A program made the position numbers and the translations under genes. From positions 298,062 through 362,061 of the forward strand of contig CBCXTT010000002.1 in the NCBI GenBank assembly GCA_965178295.1: a stretch of DNA of 64,000 nt, read 5' to 3'. This DNA comes from CBCXTT01 sp965178295. GTDB taxonomy: Bacteria > Pseudomonadota > Alphaproteobacteria > UBA7879. The notes under the pieces were generated by a model, which was given only the letters and a program-made list of their open reading frames with translations, was not told the DNA's origin and made no database searches. How positions within the stretch are numbered: the first letter of the stretch is position 1; the number at the start of each line of letters is the position of its first letter. Of the stretch, positions 1-9,006 are shown one piece after another.

Positions 1-173
1 ATTACCCCATGATCTGGGTTATCAGACCCTAATATCAGTCGGAAGAGTGTGCTTTTTCCAATACCATTACGGCCTACAATTGCGGCATTCTGGCCCATGG
101 ATAGGTGCAATGATGCGTGATCAAAGAGTGTGCGGCCCTGTATTCGGTATGTAATATCTTGTATGTCGAGCAT
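1..173 (-). CDS. ABC-F type ATP-binding protein, N-terminal fragment
   Basis: The first 57 residues of an ATP-binding cassette protein; the rest lies outside the window. The start reads MLDIQDITYRIQGRTLFD and a Walker A motif GRNGIGKST follows at about residues 36-44. The short soluble N-terminus that begins directly with an ABC domain fits the ABC-F group (Uup/EttA/YheS), which are ribosome-associated or DNA-associated ATPases and not membrane transporters, but an ordinary importer ATPase cannot be excluded from 57 residues. It is transcribed away from rpsU, which lies behind it on the same strand and ends in its own terminator. Confidence 0.8.
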   Translation of the reverse strand, partial: MLDIQDITYRIQGRTLFDHASLHLSMGQNAAIVGRNGIGKSTLFRLILGSDNPDHGV

Positions 174-204
174 ATTGTGTCCTTTTTAAGGGCAGTATTT
201 CCTA

Positions 205-240
205 TGCAAAAAGCCTACCCCGTTTTGGGGCAGGCTTTCT
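205..240 (-). terminator. Rho-independent terminator of rpsU
   Basis: An inverted repeat pairs AAAGCCT-A-CCCC with GGGG-C-AGGCTTT around a GTTTT loop. Read on the minus strand it is followed by a run of T, and it sits about 20 bp after the rpsU stop codon. Confidence 0.8.
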
Positions 241-262
241 AAAATCTCATTTTCCAAAGATC

Positions 263-463
263 CTATCCGTCTCGGAGCATTTTTTTTCTTTTGAGCTTGA
301 GGCAGCGTCTAATAGCCTCATCTTTTTCACGTGCTTTGCGCTCAGAGGGCTTCTCATAATGACGACGGAGTTTCATTTCACGGAACAAACCTTCGCGTTG
401 CATCTTCTTTTTCAAGACACGCATTGCTTGGTCTATATTGTTGTCCCTGACATGTACTTCCAT
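263..463 (-). CDS. rpsU: 30S ribosomal protein S21
   Basis: A 66-residue, strongly basic protein matching the S21 family over its whole length: it starts MEVHVRDNNIDQAMRVLKKK and continues with the conserved GLFREMKLRRHYEKPSERK-type segment and a Lys/Arg-rich C-terminus. S21 binds near the 16S 3' end in the 30S subunit and helps initiation. An AGGTG element precedes the ATG. It has its own promoter and terminator, so it is monocistronic, unlike gammaproteobacteria where rpsU leads dnaG-rpoD; here dnaG-rpoD lies 49 kb away. Confidence 0.96.
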   Translation of the reverse strand: MEVHVRDNNIDQAMRVLKKKMQREGLFREMKLRRHYEKPSERKAREKDEAIRRCLKLKRKKMLRDG

Positions 464-503
464 GGAAATTCACCTACTTTCTAGTACATACGTTCGAATG
501 CCC

Positions 504-531
504 ACTATATATAGCCTCTAGTAAAAGTCAA
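504..531 (-). promoter_or_regulatory. Sigma-70 promoter of rpsU
   Basis: On the minus strand TTGACT (526-531), a 16-bp spacer and TATAGT (504-509) lie about 40 bp upstream of the rpsU start. Confidence 0.6.
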
Positions 532-554
532 TAGGGATTTTTCGTGATTCCTCT

Positions 555-1757
555 TTAGTGTGTCGTGTCTGTGCAGAATCTTACGATACACAGATTCAAG
601 GTGTTTCCAAGCTCAATCACAATAAATGTACTACCTAGTGCAAACCACATATACAGAAAGGCTTTGTACCATAAAGCTAAGGATTTTTCTTTTTTATCAA
701 GCTGCAACGCAATGTATGCTGGAAAAAGAGTGCTTAATATGAGGAGTGCCACAGCAGCAAAGGCAATTGCCTCGACAAAAATCTGTGGGGCAAGTACGAC
801 GACGACCAGAGGAGGGAGAAATGTGATGAGCCCTCTATTTAAGGGGTTATTGTATTTTTTTCCTTTGAGCATGTCTTCAACAACATTGAGTAGGCCCAAT
901 GCAACACCTAAAAAAGATGTGAGTAGAGCTAACTGAGAAAAGATATCGAGCGCTTTTGGTAACCATGCTGAGTGCGTTGCTTTACCGATGCAGGAAATGA
1001 GTATCGGGAGTGTTGTGCTTTCTTTCGCAGGTATATGACCCACAGTGCCAAAAATTATAATAAGCCAGCTTGCATAAATAATGAGTGGAATTGTCATTCC
1101 CCAAAGGAACACTTGACGAATTGCTTTTTTTTGTTCTTTCCCCATGTAGGCTACTACACCCGGTAGACTGCCGTGAAAACCAAAAGTTGAGATAAACATT
1201 GGAATAAGCGCCCAGAATTTTAAAGGTATTGCTTGAAGGCGAGGTTGCAGAGAATCTACTTGGATTGCCTGAAATCCTAAAAATGAAACAGCAGTAAACA
1301 CAGAAATTTTTCCTACAAACAACCATCTGTTTGCATGGTCGATGATAGCTGTTTTAAAAACACAAATGATACCAAGAACCAAAATAAAGCCCAAAGATAG
1401 ATATATAGATTGCATCTCTGGCCAGACTTGCTGAAGAAAGCTTGAAGCCCCAGAGGTGTAGGCGGCAATTAATGTGTAGGGCAGTCCCATTACAGCTAGC
1501 AATATGATTGTGCGTCCCCAGGGACCCAAGGTCTGCTGGGCCATGGTGTAAAAAGAACTTCCAGCTGGAAAATGATCGGATATTTTGAGACCAATCATTG
1601 AACTGGCAACCATAAAGAACCAAGAACCTAGTAATAGCAATATTGTTTGTGTAAAGCCAATATCTAATGTTTGCAGGGGGAAAGCTAACATGCCTGCCCC
1701 AATCATTGTGCCTGCAACAATAAGCGTGGAACCTATAGCTTTTTTAATGCGGTGCAT
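555..1757 (-). CDS. Aromatic amino acid permease (HAAAP family, Mtr/TyrP/TnaB-like)
   Basis: An 11-TM type inner-membrane carrier of the hydroxy/aromatic amino acid permease family, expected to import Tyr or Trp with protons. The start reads MHRIKKAIGSTLIVAGTMIG, the characteristic first helix with the GTMIGAGMLAFP motif at about residues 15-26. The frame is open for 53 codons further upstream, but AAGGAG sits 6 bp before the ATG at 1757 and family homology begins there, so the shorter 400-residue form is chosen. Isolated gene. Substrate cannot be told from sequence alone; auxotrophic intracellular bacteria often keep such carriers. Confidence 0.9.
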   Translation of the reverse strand: MHRIKKAIGSTLIVAGTMIGAGMLAFPLQTLDIGFTQTILLLLGSWFFMVASSMIGLKISDHFPAGSSFYTMAQQTLGPWGRTIILLAVMGLPYTLIAAYTSGASSFLQQVWPEMQSIYLSLGFILVLGIICVFKTAIIDHANRWLFVGKISVFTAVSFLGFQAIQVDSLQPRLQAIPLKFWALIPMFISTFGFHGSLPGVVAYMGKEQKKAIRQVFLWGMTIPLIIYASWLIIIFGTVGHIPAKESTTLPILISCIGKATHSAWLPKALDIFSQLALLTSFLGVALGLLNVVEDMLKGKKYNNPLNRGLITFLPPLVVVVLAPQIFVEAIAFAAVALLILSTLFPAYIALQLDKKEKSLALWYKAFLYMWFALGSTFIVIELGNTLNLCIVRFCTDTTH

Positions 1758-2275
1758 TGTGTGCTCCTTGACCATCTGTAGTACACAATAATCCTGAACA
1801 ACGCATCTGTCTATTTTATAGTAAGTATTTTCATGCACTGTATACTCAAAAGCTTTCTGTATGCGAGGAATACATTTGAGAGTACAGCGTATTTTGTATG
1901 CGCATTTGTGCCTCACCCTTTGATCTGCAGTATAGGATATCAGAAAAAAGTTTTCTTGACCTTCTGTGTCATAAGGTATCTGGAGACGTCTCTCGGCATA
2001 GGCCGGGGTCCTTTGCCCACATGCTGGTCAATGTAATTCTGGGCCGTTTTGAGAGCCGTGTGCGCGCGTATCAGTCTATGAGTGTATTGGAATGATGCAT
2101 CGATTGATCATGCCTGCTAGAAAAGTATAATATGCTATCAATATTGCTTGTATCCTGTTGCGTATTATATCCTGGGAATACGCAACAAGATGAATAGATA
2201 TTTTGTATCCTCATGCAATCGCATTGATGCGAGAGTTACTCTGAGAGTTTAAGAGTGTTGTCATGTGCTCTATAA
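1758..2275. other. Gap without a recognisable gene; one strong hairpin
   Basis: No convincing coding frame. A perfect 11-bp stem (TGTTGCGTATT / AATACGCAACA) with a 10-nt loop lies at 2156-2187. It is not followed by a T run on either strand, so it is not an obvious terminator. Confidence 0.5.
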
Positions 2276-2365
2276 TGGCGGAGGAGGTGGGATTCGAACC
2301 CACGGTACTTGGTTCAGCACAACGGTTTTCGAGACCGCTCCATTCAACCGCTCTGGCACTCCTCC
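2276..2365 (-). tRNA. tRNA-Ser (anticodon CGA)
   Basis: A 90-nt class II tRNA with a long variable arm. The acceptor GGAGGAG pairs with CTCCTCC, the anticodon loop is CTCGAAA, the T-loop is GTTCGAATC, and CCA is encoded. Confidence 0.96.
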
Positions 2366-2384
2366 GGTATATCGTTGTTTGCGG

Positions 2385-2413
2385 ACCATAGTATATATTT
2401 TGTCATTCATCAA
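2385..2413 (-). promoter_or_regulatory. Probable promoter of tRNA-Ser
   Basis: On the minus strand TTGATG (2408-2413), a 17-bp spacer and TATGGT (2385-2390) sit about 20 bp upstream of the mature tRNA 5' end. Confidence 0.5.
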
Positions 2414-3925
2414 GGAATAGATTGCGTATCTTTTATACGAGCAAACACTTATTTCTATAAATTTATTTTTCCCTTAAATATTAGATAGCCTGAGTATAAA
2501 TAATTTCTTAAGAGCCGTGAAGTGCATTGCACCCCTGCATCAACTCTGCAGTAGGAGCGTTTTTTGGGCGCGTATTAATTGAAGCAGGATTGACCAGTGA
2601 GTTTCAAGTGATTTACATGTATTCCGTCGCGCCTTTTTTGCAAGAGCTGTGTGGTAGCAGGCCAGTACAAAAAACTGCTGAAGATACTTATAGGTCATGC
2701 GCGTGCATCTTGCTTGTGTGCAGAAGATTGTGTGAAAGTTTTTTAGATTTTCATATTGATCAGCGGATTGCAAGTCTGGTGCATGTTACGGTATTGGTGC
2801 ACTGGGGGGTATTAGAGACTATCTTGGTCACTGGGCGCTGATGTTTTGTTAAAACAAGCTGTTCAGATGATGCGATATATCTTATTAAAAGAAAAGAAGG
2901 TTCTGCTTCTTTACAACAAGAGCACGTATCGCCTCTTGTTGAACTTTATAGGCCCATCATGGGATCGGTTCTCCTCTTTTTTATCAACTGCGGATTTTTT
3001 TAGGTTACTTTGTTACATGCAAGCGTAAAAAACGCAGATTTTGGGCCTATACCCCCCTGTTGTTCAAGTGATGAGCGTAACATTTTTGATTGCGCTATCG
3101 CATTGTAAATGCTCTTAAGGGATGGAGAGTATATCGACCACATCAATAGCACCACATTATATTGCGGTCTTTCTGCACCCGTGCTGCATCTATCAACATT
3201 GCAGCCCGTATAACTTCAGCCGATAGGGTGTGGGGTACGGTACGGACCAGACATCTAAGTCATATTGCAGTATGCTGGATCTTTTTTACGGCACACCCTC
3301 GAACAAGCGCCAAATCTATCATCTGCTGCACCTCCCGCACTCCGGCCTTCCACATTTGGGTTCAGACTGTAAAAAGGTACGGGGGAAATCCGTACATTAT
3401 ATAGGCAAGATATAGGCAAGGTGCGCATACAGTGACAGGCAAAGGTCGCAAGAAATGATATATGCGTGGGGATAGCGGGGATCCGAGTATATATGAAGCT
3501 AGCTTTGCTAGGGATTTTCCTGTATTGCTGTATCTCGGTGGAGACTCTGATGATTCACTATTGCCCAAAGGCTCAAATTTTTTGTCTTCTTCCACAAATA
3601 ATCGGTTTTTTGTATGCTATATTGATAGGCGAACAAAAGTGACCCTATTTTCTGTTCTTACACTGTTATATTTGAGAGAGAGCCTGCAATGCGCATGGGG
3701 CAGCCCCCCTTCCGTGTTAATCGGCCATCTTTATTGATGGGCATGATTATGTGCGCTACATACACCTGCCTAGTGTAGCTGAAGTTTTTGGAAGAGTCGG
3801 CAGATGTGTGTATTCTAAAAGAGCGGGGTATTGTAAAGAATGTGTCAAAAAGATAAAAATGGCAGGTTTTGTATCCGCTTAATTGGGCGTATGCTGACAT
3901 AAATAATCTTTAGAAACGGTATTGT
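2414..3925. other. 1.5 kb gap with no recognisable gene
   Basis: Several open frames of 60-104 codons occur on both strands, for instance 2527-2841 on plus and 3362-3595 on minus. None has family features, a convincing ribosome binding site or a plausible protein composition. A perfect 9-bp hairpin (CAACAAGAG / CTCTTGTTG, 10-nt loop) lies at 2914-2941, and the 11-mer ATATAGGCAAG is repeated near 3409-3430. The stretch is best read as decayed DNA. Confidence 0.4.
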
Positions 3926-4810
3926 ATGTTACAAATTCGGCAGAAATTCTTCTCACATAATTTGTATGGCGCTTGCCTTATATTATGTGGTGGTGTAACT
4001 ACTGCAGGTGCGAACGCATTGACACATAGTCTATCCACAAAGTATGCTGCGATGCAGGTTTTATTTCTTAAAAGCCTGATTGGCTTGCTTGTGTTATGTG
4101 GAGTATGCAGGCGTCAACTACGGGCTATTATATCGACCAATATTCTTGCTTATCATGCGCTGAAGGGTGTGTTTGGTGCGATCGGGAATTGGTTTTGGAT
4201 AACAGCCCTTTTGTATCTTCCTCTTGCAGCGTGCTCTGCCCTATCTCTAACAAGTGCCCTTATGACTAGTATCGGTGGATGGATTATTTTCAAGGAACGA
4301 TTTTATTGGCCGGTTCTTATAGCAGGCTTATTTGGGTTTATGGGTGTTTATATTATTTTAGAACCTGGCTGGGCCTTATTTTCCTATTATGCTTTTTTTC
4401 CATTATTGTCTGCCGCTTCATTTTCGGGCTCTTCTCTTTTGATTAAGAAATTAGCGATCTCTGACAGCTCGACTACAACGCTTTTTTATCTGATGTTGTT
4501 TATGACTCTTTTTTCCTCTATCCCTGCTTTTTATGCCTGGGTGCCTTTTACAAACACAGATACATTGAAAACAATTAGTGTTGGGGCGTTCTATGCATTA
4601 ACGCAGCTTTGTATTATTGAAGCGTATACGTATGCAGCAGCCTCATATATCGCACCCTTTAAATTTGTGCGTTTTCCCCTGAATGTTGCTTCAGGATTTT
4701 TATTTTTTCTTGAGGTACCGACCATAGTTACGCTTGTAGGAGCCGCCATCATTGCACTTGCTTATGGGTATTTATATTATTTTGAAAAAAAAACGATGAA
4801 CGAGACCTAG
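3926..4810 (+). CDS. EamA/DMT-family transporter
   Basis: A 294-residue inner-membrane protein with about ten hydrophobic helices arranged as two EamA halves. The first half ends with the typical GGWIIFKERFYWPVLIAGLF pattern (about residues 117-136), in which a short Glu-Arg loop precedes helix 5. The drug/metabolite superfamily exports or imports small metabolites; Rickettsiales relatives include S-adenosylmethionine and nucleotide-sugar type carriers, but no substrate can be assigned here. Its stop overlaps the convergent nlpD-like stop by 4 bp, so the two genes share a tail-to-tail boundary with no room for a separate terminator. Confidence 0.85.
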   Translation: MLQIRQKFFSHNLYGACLILCGGVTTAGANALTHSLSTKYAAMQVLFLKSLIGLLVLCGVCRRQLRAIISTNILAYHALKGVFGAIGNWFWITALLYLPLAACSALSLTSALMTSIGGWIIFKERFYWPVLIAGLFGFMGVYIILEPGWALFSYYAFFPLLSAASFSGSSLLIKKLAISDSSTTTLFYLMLFMTLFSSIPAFYAWVPFTNTDTLKTISVGAFYALTQLCIIEAYTYAAASYIAPFKFVRFPLNVASGFLFFLEVPTIVTLVGAAIIALAYGYLYYFEKKTMNET

Positions 4811-5811
4811 ATATATTGTTCGGGGTTTACAGTCTTGGTGTGATGTCGCAGTTCCAGGTGCAACTGGGGTGTGTTGATGTTGCATCCGGACATGCCAACG
4901 GAGGCAATAGCTTGCCCACGTTTTACCTGATCTCCTTTCTTTACTTTCCCAGATTCTGTATGCCCATAGGCGCTGATCCAACCATCTGCATGCTTGATGA
5001 GAATGAGCTGTCCAAACCTTTCAATACCTATGCCATGATAGACAACAATACCATTTTCAATGGATCGTATGGGGGTGCCGCGCGGAGCTTGTATATTGAT
5101 CCCATCATTGTGCAGGCCTTTGTTCTTGGGCCCATATCTAGAAATTACGGTTCCCCCAATCGGCCGTAAAAACTTGCCTACACTACGTTCTTGAGGCTTC
5201 TTTTTTTCTAAAGCGGCACGTATTTCTTTTTCTTGTTTCGTCATTTGTTGCCTAGCTGGGGGTTTAAGAGTGGCGTTAGTTGCATGAACACGCCGTCCTG
5301 GCAACAAAATATTTTGTCCAATGCTCAATGTCCATGGAATTTTTAAATTATTTTTTTGCGCCAGTTGGTTTTGCCTAACACCATATGTTTTGGCAATACT
5401 GTATAGAGTGTCACCAGTCCTCACAATGTGAAAGTTTTTCTGGGGTAGATAAATTTTTTGTCCAATAGACAGTTGATATGGGGGCGATAAATGATTTATC
5501 TCAATGAGATCATGTATCAAAACCCCATGTTTTTTGGAGAGCGCATACAGTGTATCGGCCTCGGAGACGGTGACAAACGTTTTTGATTTTTTTGACTTTT
5601 GATTCTTATTTTTCTTGCTTTTTACAGTACTTTTCTTTGTTATGTGATTTGATTGGTCTGACCTTTTCCCTCCCCCTATTTGGTGATAATGGGAGAGTTG
5701 TTCTTGTGTTGTGCACCCGCACAGCACCAAAATAGTCAGCATGATGTAATAGTATTTAAGGTACGATGCTACTAAATCCATATCCCCGGTGATATGGGCT
5801 ATGTGATGCAT
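4807..5811 (-). CDS. nlpD: LysM/M23-domain lipoprotein, NlpD-like amidase activator
   Basis: A periplasmic cell-wall protein with a hydrophobic N-terminus and lipobox-like LVLCGC (Cys at 33), a Lys-rich linker (50-78), two LysM peptidoglycan-binding domains (about 79-123 and 128-171) and a C-terminal M23/LytM domain (about 214-330). The metal site is degenerate: where catalytic enzymes have H-x-G-x-D this has NDGIN, and the HxH motif is QLH. Only His284 (AYGH) and His318 remain. E. coli NlpD is degenerate in the same way and activates an amidase without cutting murein itself. The start is uncertain; Met11 (5781) would give a more normal signal peptide. The usual alphaproteobacterial order serS-surE-pcm-nlpD is kept but surE and pcm are gone. 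Confidence 0.88.
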   Translation of the reverse strand: MHHIAHITGDMDLVASYLKYYYIMLTILVLCGCTTQEQLSHYHQIGGGKRSDQSNHITKKSTVKSKKNKNQKSKKSKTFVTVSEADTLYALSKKHGVLIHDLIEINHLSPPYQLSIGQKIYLPQKNFHIVRTGDTLYSIAKTYGVRQNQLAQKNNLKIPWTLSIGQNILLPGRRVHATNATLKPPARQQMTKQEKEIRAALEKKKPQERSVGKFLRPIGGTVISRYGPKNKGLHNDGINIQAPRGTPIRSIENGIVVYHGIGIERFGQLILIKHADGWISAYGHTESGKVKKGDQVKRGQAIASVGMSGCNINTPQLHLELRHHTKTVNPEQYI

Positions 5812-7070
5812 GTCACACCCCCCATGTAGGGATGAAGTGCATCCGGTATTATGATACTCCCATCCTCTTGCTGATAATTTTCCATGACAGCAATAAGTGT
5901 ACGTCCTACAGCAAGACCTGACCCATTTAGGGTATGAAAAAACTGCACATCTTTAGGGTTATTTGCGTTACGAAAACGCCCATTCATACGACGTGCTTGA
6001 AAATCGCCACATAAAGAGCAGCTGGAAAGCTCACGGTATATTTTTTGTCCTGGAAACCAGCCTTCAATATCCAGTGTGCGCTTAGAGTGAAATCCAATAT
6101 CTCCATCACATAGATCCATGACACGGTAAGGAATTTTTAATTCTTTTAAAATGTATTCTGCAGCGCTTACCATTCGGTTGAATTCATCTAAGGAGGTGTT
6201 TGGATGGCAGATGCTGACAAGCTCTACCTTATAAAATTGGTGTTGGCGCAGCATGCCCCTGGTGTCCCTGCCTGCCGCACCCGCTTCTGATCGAAAGCAG
6301 GGCGTGAGGGCGGTAAATCGTTTCGGTAAGCTGTCTTCTAGAAAAATACGATCCGCTCCTAAATTTGTCAGCGGTACTTCACCAGTTGGAATCAACCAAT
6401 GACCTTGTGTGGTTGTAAACAGGTCTGCTGAAAATTTCGGGAGTTGTCCGGTGCCGTAGAGAGCGTCTGCTTTCACTAACAGAGGGACGGATGTTTCCTC
6501 ATATCCATATCTTTCTGTGTGTGTATCTAGCATGAATTGCGCAAGGGCGCGCTCAAGTTTTGCAAGGGCTCCCTTTAGAACAACAAACCTGCTACCAGAA
6601 ATTTGTGCGGCATCAGAAAAATCCATAAGCCCTAAAGACTCTCCAAGGTCATAGTGCTCTTTGGGTATGAAGGTAAAAGAGGGTAGAGTGCCTATTTGGC
6701 GTATTTCTACGTTATTGGCTTCACTAATGCCGTGTGGAATCGTCTCCAAGATGGGATTGGGCAAGTGAGATAATGTGTCTAGAATTTTTTTTTTTAAGTC
6801 TTGGGCTATACCCTCAAGTCTCTCTATTTCTTTTTTAATTGCACTACCTCGGGCAAGAATACGCTCAACAGACAGGCTATTTTTTTTAGTAGCCCCCATC
6901 TTTTTTGCATTGGAGTTTTTCTCTGCTCTCAGCTTTTGCAACGCTGTTTGCGTGTCTCTGTTTTGTGCATCTAGGGCAAGAATGTACTCTGACAATGCCG
7001 AGTCTCCACGGCGGGCAAGGCTTTTATCCAAAGCATGGGGGTTATCACGAATCCATTTAATATCAATCAT
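5799..7070 (-). CDS. serS: Seryl-tRNA synthetase
   Basis: A 423-residue class II synthetase charging tRNA-Ser (and tRNA-Sec where present) in the cytoplasm. The N-terminal coiled-coil arm (about residues 25-105, Lys/Glu-rich) is followed by the catalytic core. Motif 2 reads FRSEAGAAGRDTRGMLRQHQ, and motif 3 lies near the C-terminus (GSGLAVGRTLIAVMENYQ). The length is normal. Its start overlaps tatC by 8 bp and its end overlaps the nlpD-like gene by 13 bp, so tatA-tatB-tatC-serS-nlpD form a tight operon. Confidence 0.97.
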   Translation of the reverse strand: MIDIKWIRDNPHALDKSLARRGDSALSEYILALDAQNRDTQTALQKLRAEKNSNAKKMGATKKNSLSVERILARGSAIKKEIERLEGIAQDLKKKILDTLSHLPNPILETIPHGISEANNVEIRQIGTLPSFTFIPKEHYDLGESLGLMDFSDAAQISGSRFVVLKGALAKLERALAQFMLDTHTERYGYEETSVPLLVKADALYGTGQLPKFSADLFTTTQGHWLIPTGEVPLTNLGADRIFLEDSLPKRFTALTPCFRSEAGAAGRDTRGMLRQHQFYKVELVSICHPNTSLDEFNRMVSAAEYILKELKIPYRVMDLCDGDIGFHSKRTLDIEGWFPGQKIYRELSSCSLCGDFQARRMNGRFRNANNPKDVQFFHTLNGSGLAVGRTLIAVMENYQQEDGSIIIPDALHPYMGGVTCIT

Positions 7071-7809
7071 TTTTTCTTTCTCTTTTTTCTATTAGGCGCA
7101 TAATCAGTATAGCAATTTCATAAAATACTATGAGGGGAATAGAGAGGCCTACTTGACTCACAATATCGGGCGGCGTTAAGATAGCGCCTACAATAAACAT
7201 ACCTACAATTACAATCCGGCGTTTTTTTTTCAAGCTCTCTGAACGTATAACACCTAGTTTTCCCAGTAAAACCAACACAAGTGGTAACTCGAAGCATATG
7301 CCAAACGCAAACAAGAGCGTCATCGTCAGGGAGATATAGGTTTCAGCATGGGGTAGAAGCATTTGAGGTATGATGGCATCTGATGCGTTGGTAAAATGTA
7401 GCAAGAATTTCCAGGCTTGTGGTATGATGAAGTAATAAGCTAGCGACGCTCCCAACGTAAAAAGAAGTGGCGCACTGAAAAGACCTACTAAGGCCCATGG
7501 TTTTTCATGTGTGTGAAGGCCTGGGGCTACAAAAGCCCATATGTGCCACAAAAGACAGGGAATAGTACCGATAAAGCCAAAATAGAATGCGAGCTTTATA
7601 TGAAGGAACAATCCTTCCGTCAGATTTAAATAAATGAGTTGAAAATCTGGACCATAGCACGCTTTTAGAGGAGAAATCAGCGCATATAACAAAGAATTGG
7701 ACTGCGTATAAGCAAGAAATGCACATATGAGGGTGATCATCACAATCCACATGCAGCGCCGCTGAAGCTCCTTTACATGGGATAACAAGGGGGTGTTTTT
7801 ATTCAGCAT
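7063..7809 (-). CDS. tatC: Sec-independent protein translocase subunit TatC
   Basis: A 248-residue six-TM inner-membrane protein that with TatB forms the receptor for twin-arginine signal peptides of folded export substrates. It shows the family hallmarks: N-terminal LLSHVKELQRR (the HL.ELR motif), FVAPGLHTHEK in the second loop (the F.APGL..E motif with the signal-peptide-contacting Glu), and FGICFELPLVLVLLGKLG in the fifth helix region. It overlaps tatB by one base at TAATG and serS by 8 bp, indicating translational coupling. Confidence 0.96.
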   Translation of the reverse strand: MLNKNTPLLSHVKELQRRCMWIVMITLICAFLAYTQSNSLLYALISPLKACYGPDFQLIYLNLTEGLFLHIKLAFYFGFIGTIPCLLWHIWAFVAPGLHTHEKPWALVGLFSAPLLFTLGASLAYYFIIPQAWKFLLHFTNASDAIIPQMLLPHAETYISLTMTLLFAFGICFELPLVLVLLGKLGVIRSESLKKKRRIVIVGMFIVGAILTPPDIVSQVGLSIPLIVFYEIAILIMRLIEKRERKND

Positions 7810-8048
7810 TATGATGCCTCGTCTTTTTCCCGTTTTTTCATGGTGGCGGTAGCTTCTTGGGTTATATGTTCAATTTCTGCTTCTTGTCTCAGATCTTGCG
7901 CATAAGAGTTTGTGAGGGCGAGGTATGCCTTTATCGAGGACACTATTTTTCCCAATTTGTAGAGCGCAGATCCTAAATCTTTTGGTTTCATCACAAAAAG
8001 CGCGACAACGAGAATGAGTAGAATTTCGTAAAAACCGATGTCAAACAT
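7809..8048 (-). CDS. tatB: Sec-independent protein translocase subunit TatB
   Basis: A 79-residue protein with one N-terminal TM helix starting MFDIGFYEILLILVVALFV, then a Pro-Lys hinge (KPKDL), an amphipathic helix and a charged tail. The Glu at position 8 of the TM helix is the TatB hallmark. At 79 residues it is short compared with the usual 120-180, having lost most of the variable C-terminus. It forms the Tat receptor with TatC and lies between tatA and tatC. Confidence 0.92.
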   Translation of the reverse strand: MFDIGFYEILLILVVALFVMKPKDLGSALYKLGKIVSSIKAYLALTNSYAQDLRQEAEIEHITQEATATMKKREKDEAS

Positions 8049-8054
8049 ATATGA

Positions 8055-8210
8055 CTATTTATCTTTTGAAGACATATCATCGCGCATGCCGCTTTTAAAG
8101 GCTACAATGCCTTGTGCTAATTCTTTCATCACTTTGGGGATACGATTGGCACCAAACAAGAGAACAACGAGAAGAATAACGAGCGCAAGCTGCCAAATAC
8201 CAACAGACAT
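8055..8210 (-). CDS. tatA: Sec-independent protein translocase subunit TatA
   Basis: A short 51-residue gene reading MSVGIWQLALVILLVVLLFG, then ANRIPKVMKELAQG, an amphipathic helix with FKSGM and a charged end (DDMSSKDK). This is the standard TatA layout: periplasmic Gln8 in one TM helix, the FG hinge with Pro, and a surface helix. TatA oligomerises to form the Tat pore. It begins the tatABC-serS-nlpD operon, 6 bp ahead of tatB. It is at the minimum size for the family but looks intact. Confidence 0.93.
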   Translation of the reverse strand: MSVGIWQLALVILLVVLLFGANRIPKVMKELAQGIVAFKSGMRDDMSSKDK

Positions 8211-9006
8211 GGGTACACCTAAATTATTAATAATATCTATATCATGGCAAAATATTGCAGATAGGGCAAGCGAAGGGTTCTATAACTTCTCTCGCAGCAC
8301 GAGGATTGTAGAGGGGAAGGAGTAAAACATGGAAGACAGCAGCCTCTCATTATTGCGTCCTTTCATTCCATCAGTGTTTCTGGTAGGATCTTTCGGCCAA
8401 CTACACCTATATTTTTTCTGCTCATAGAAAAACAATGATTGGTAAGATGTGCTACACTGTTTGAGTGTTTTTGTGTTCGTGCTTGTTATAGCACAGGCTT
8501 TTCCTATTGCACAATGACGGTGCCCATTGAGTTTTACCAAATGGTGGACGTGGCGCCTCTAGAGCTTCCCTGCTTATATCGCTAGATTAAGCATTCTCAA
8601 TATACGCTACCTCGAAATATGCCTCCGGTAAATTCAGGGTGCTGCTCAATGTACGGGTGACAATATAAAATTCCTTTCCAAGAAGCGTTTCTCGATACTT
8701 TATTACTCTGCATCTGTATTTTTCAAAGTTGTATATGTATCTACTACCATTGTAATGTACGAGAACAAAAGCATTCATGAGATAAAGAGGCGCGTGTAAA
8801 TATTCAAAATATGCGCACAAATTATGACGCTACTGAAGCCGCTCCATTTTCTTTATGCGCGTTGAAACAATCTCGTCTTAATCTGTAGTGTGTAGTGGCA
8901 CCAGTGAACAATTTGTTGCGCTATAATCACGTACTGCGTTTTGCAGACAGTCCTTTAACTGTGTAGCACGTAATCTCAGTTTTCGTTTTTCACGCAACAC
9001 TTTGTT
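8211..9006. other. 0.8 kb gap without a recognisable gene
   Basis: A 77-codon frame on minus (8587-8820) starts with TTG and lacks a ribosome binding site; another (8280-8540) has no family features. The tatA promoter must lie in the first part, but no convincing -35/-10 pair was found. No rRNA, tRNA or repeat was seen. Confidence 0.4.

Noticed and set aside
2527..2841. 104-codon plus frame after tRNA-Ser
   Set aside because: No family features, unusual Cys/Val-rich composition, no ribosome site; overlaps another frame on the opposite strand.
8587..8820. 77-codon minus frame
   Set aside because: TTG start without a ribosome site and no recognisable similarity; chance open frame is as likely.
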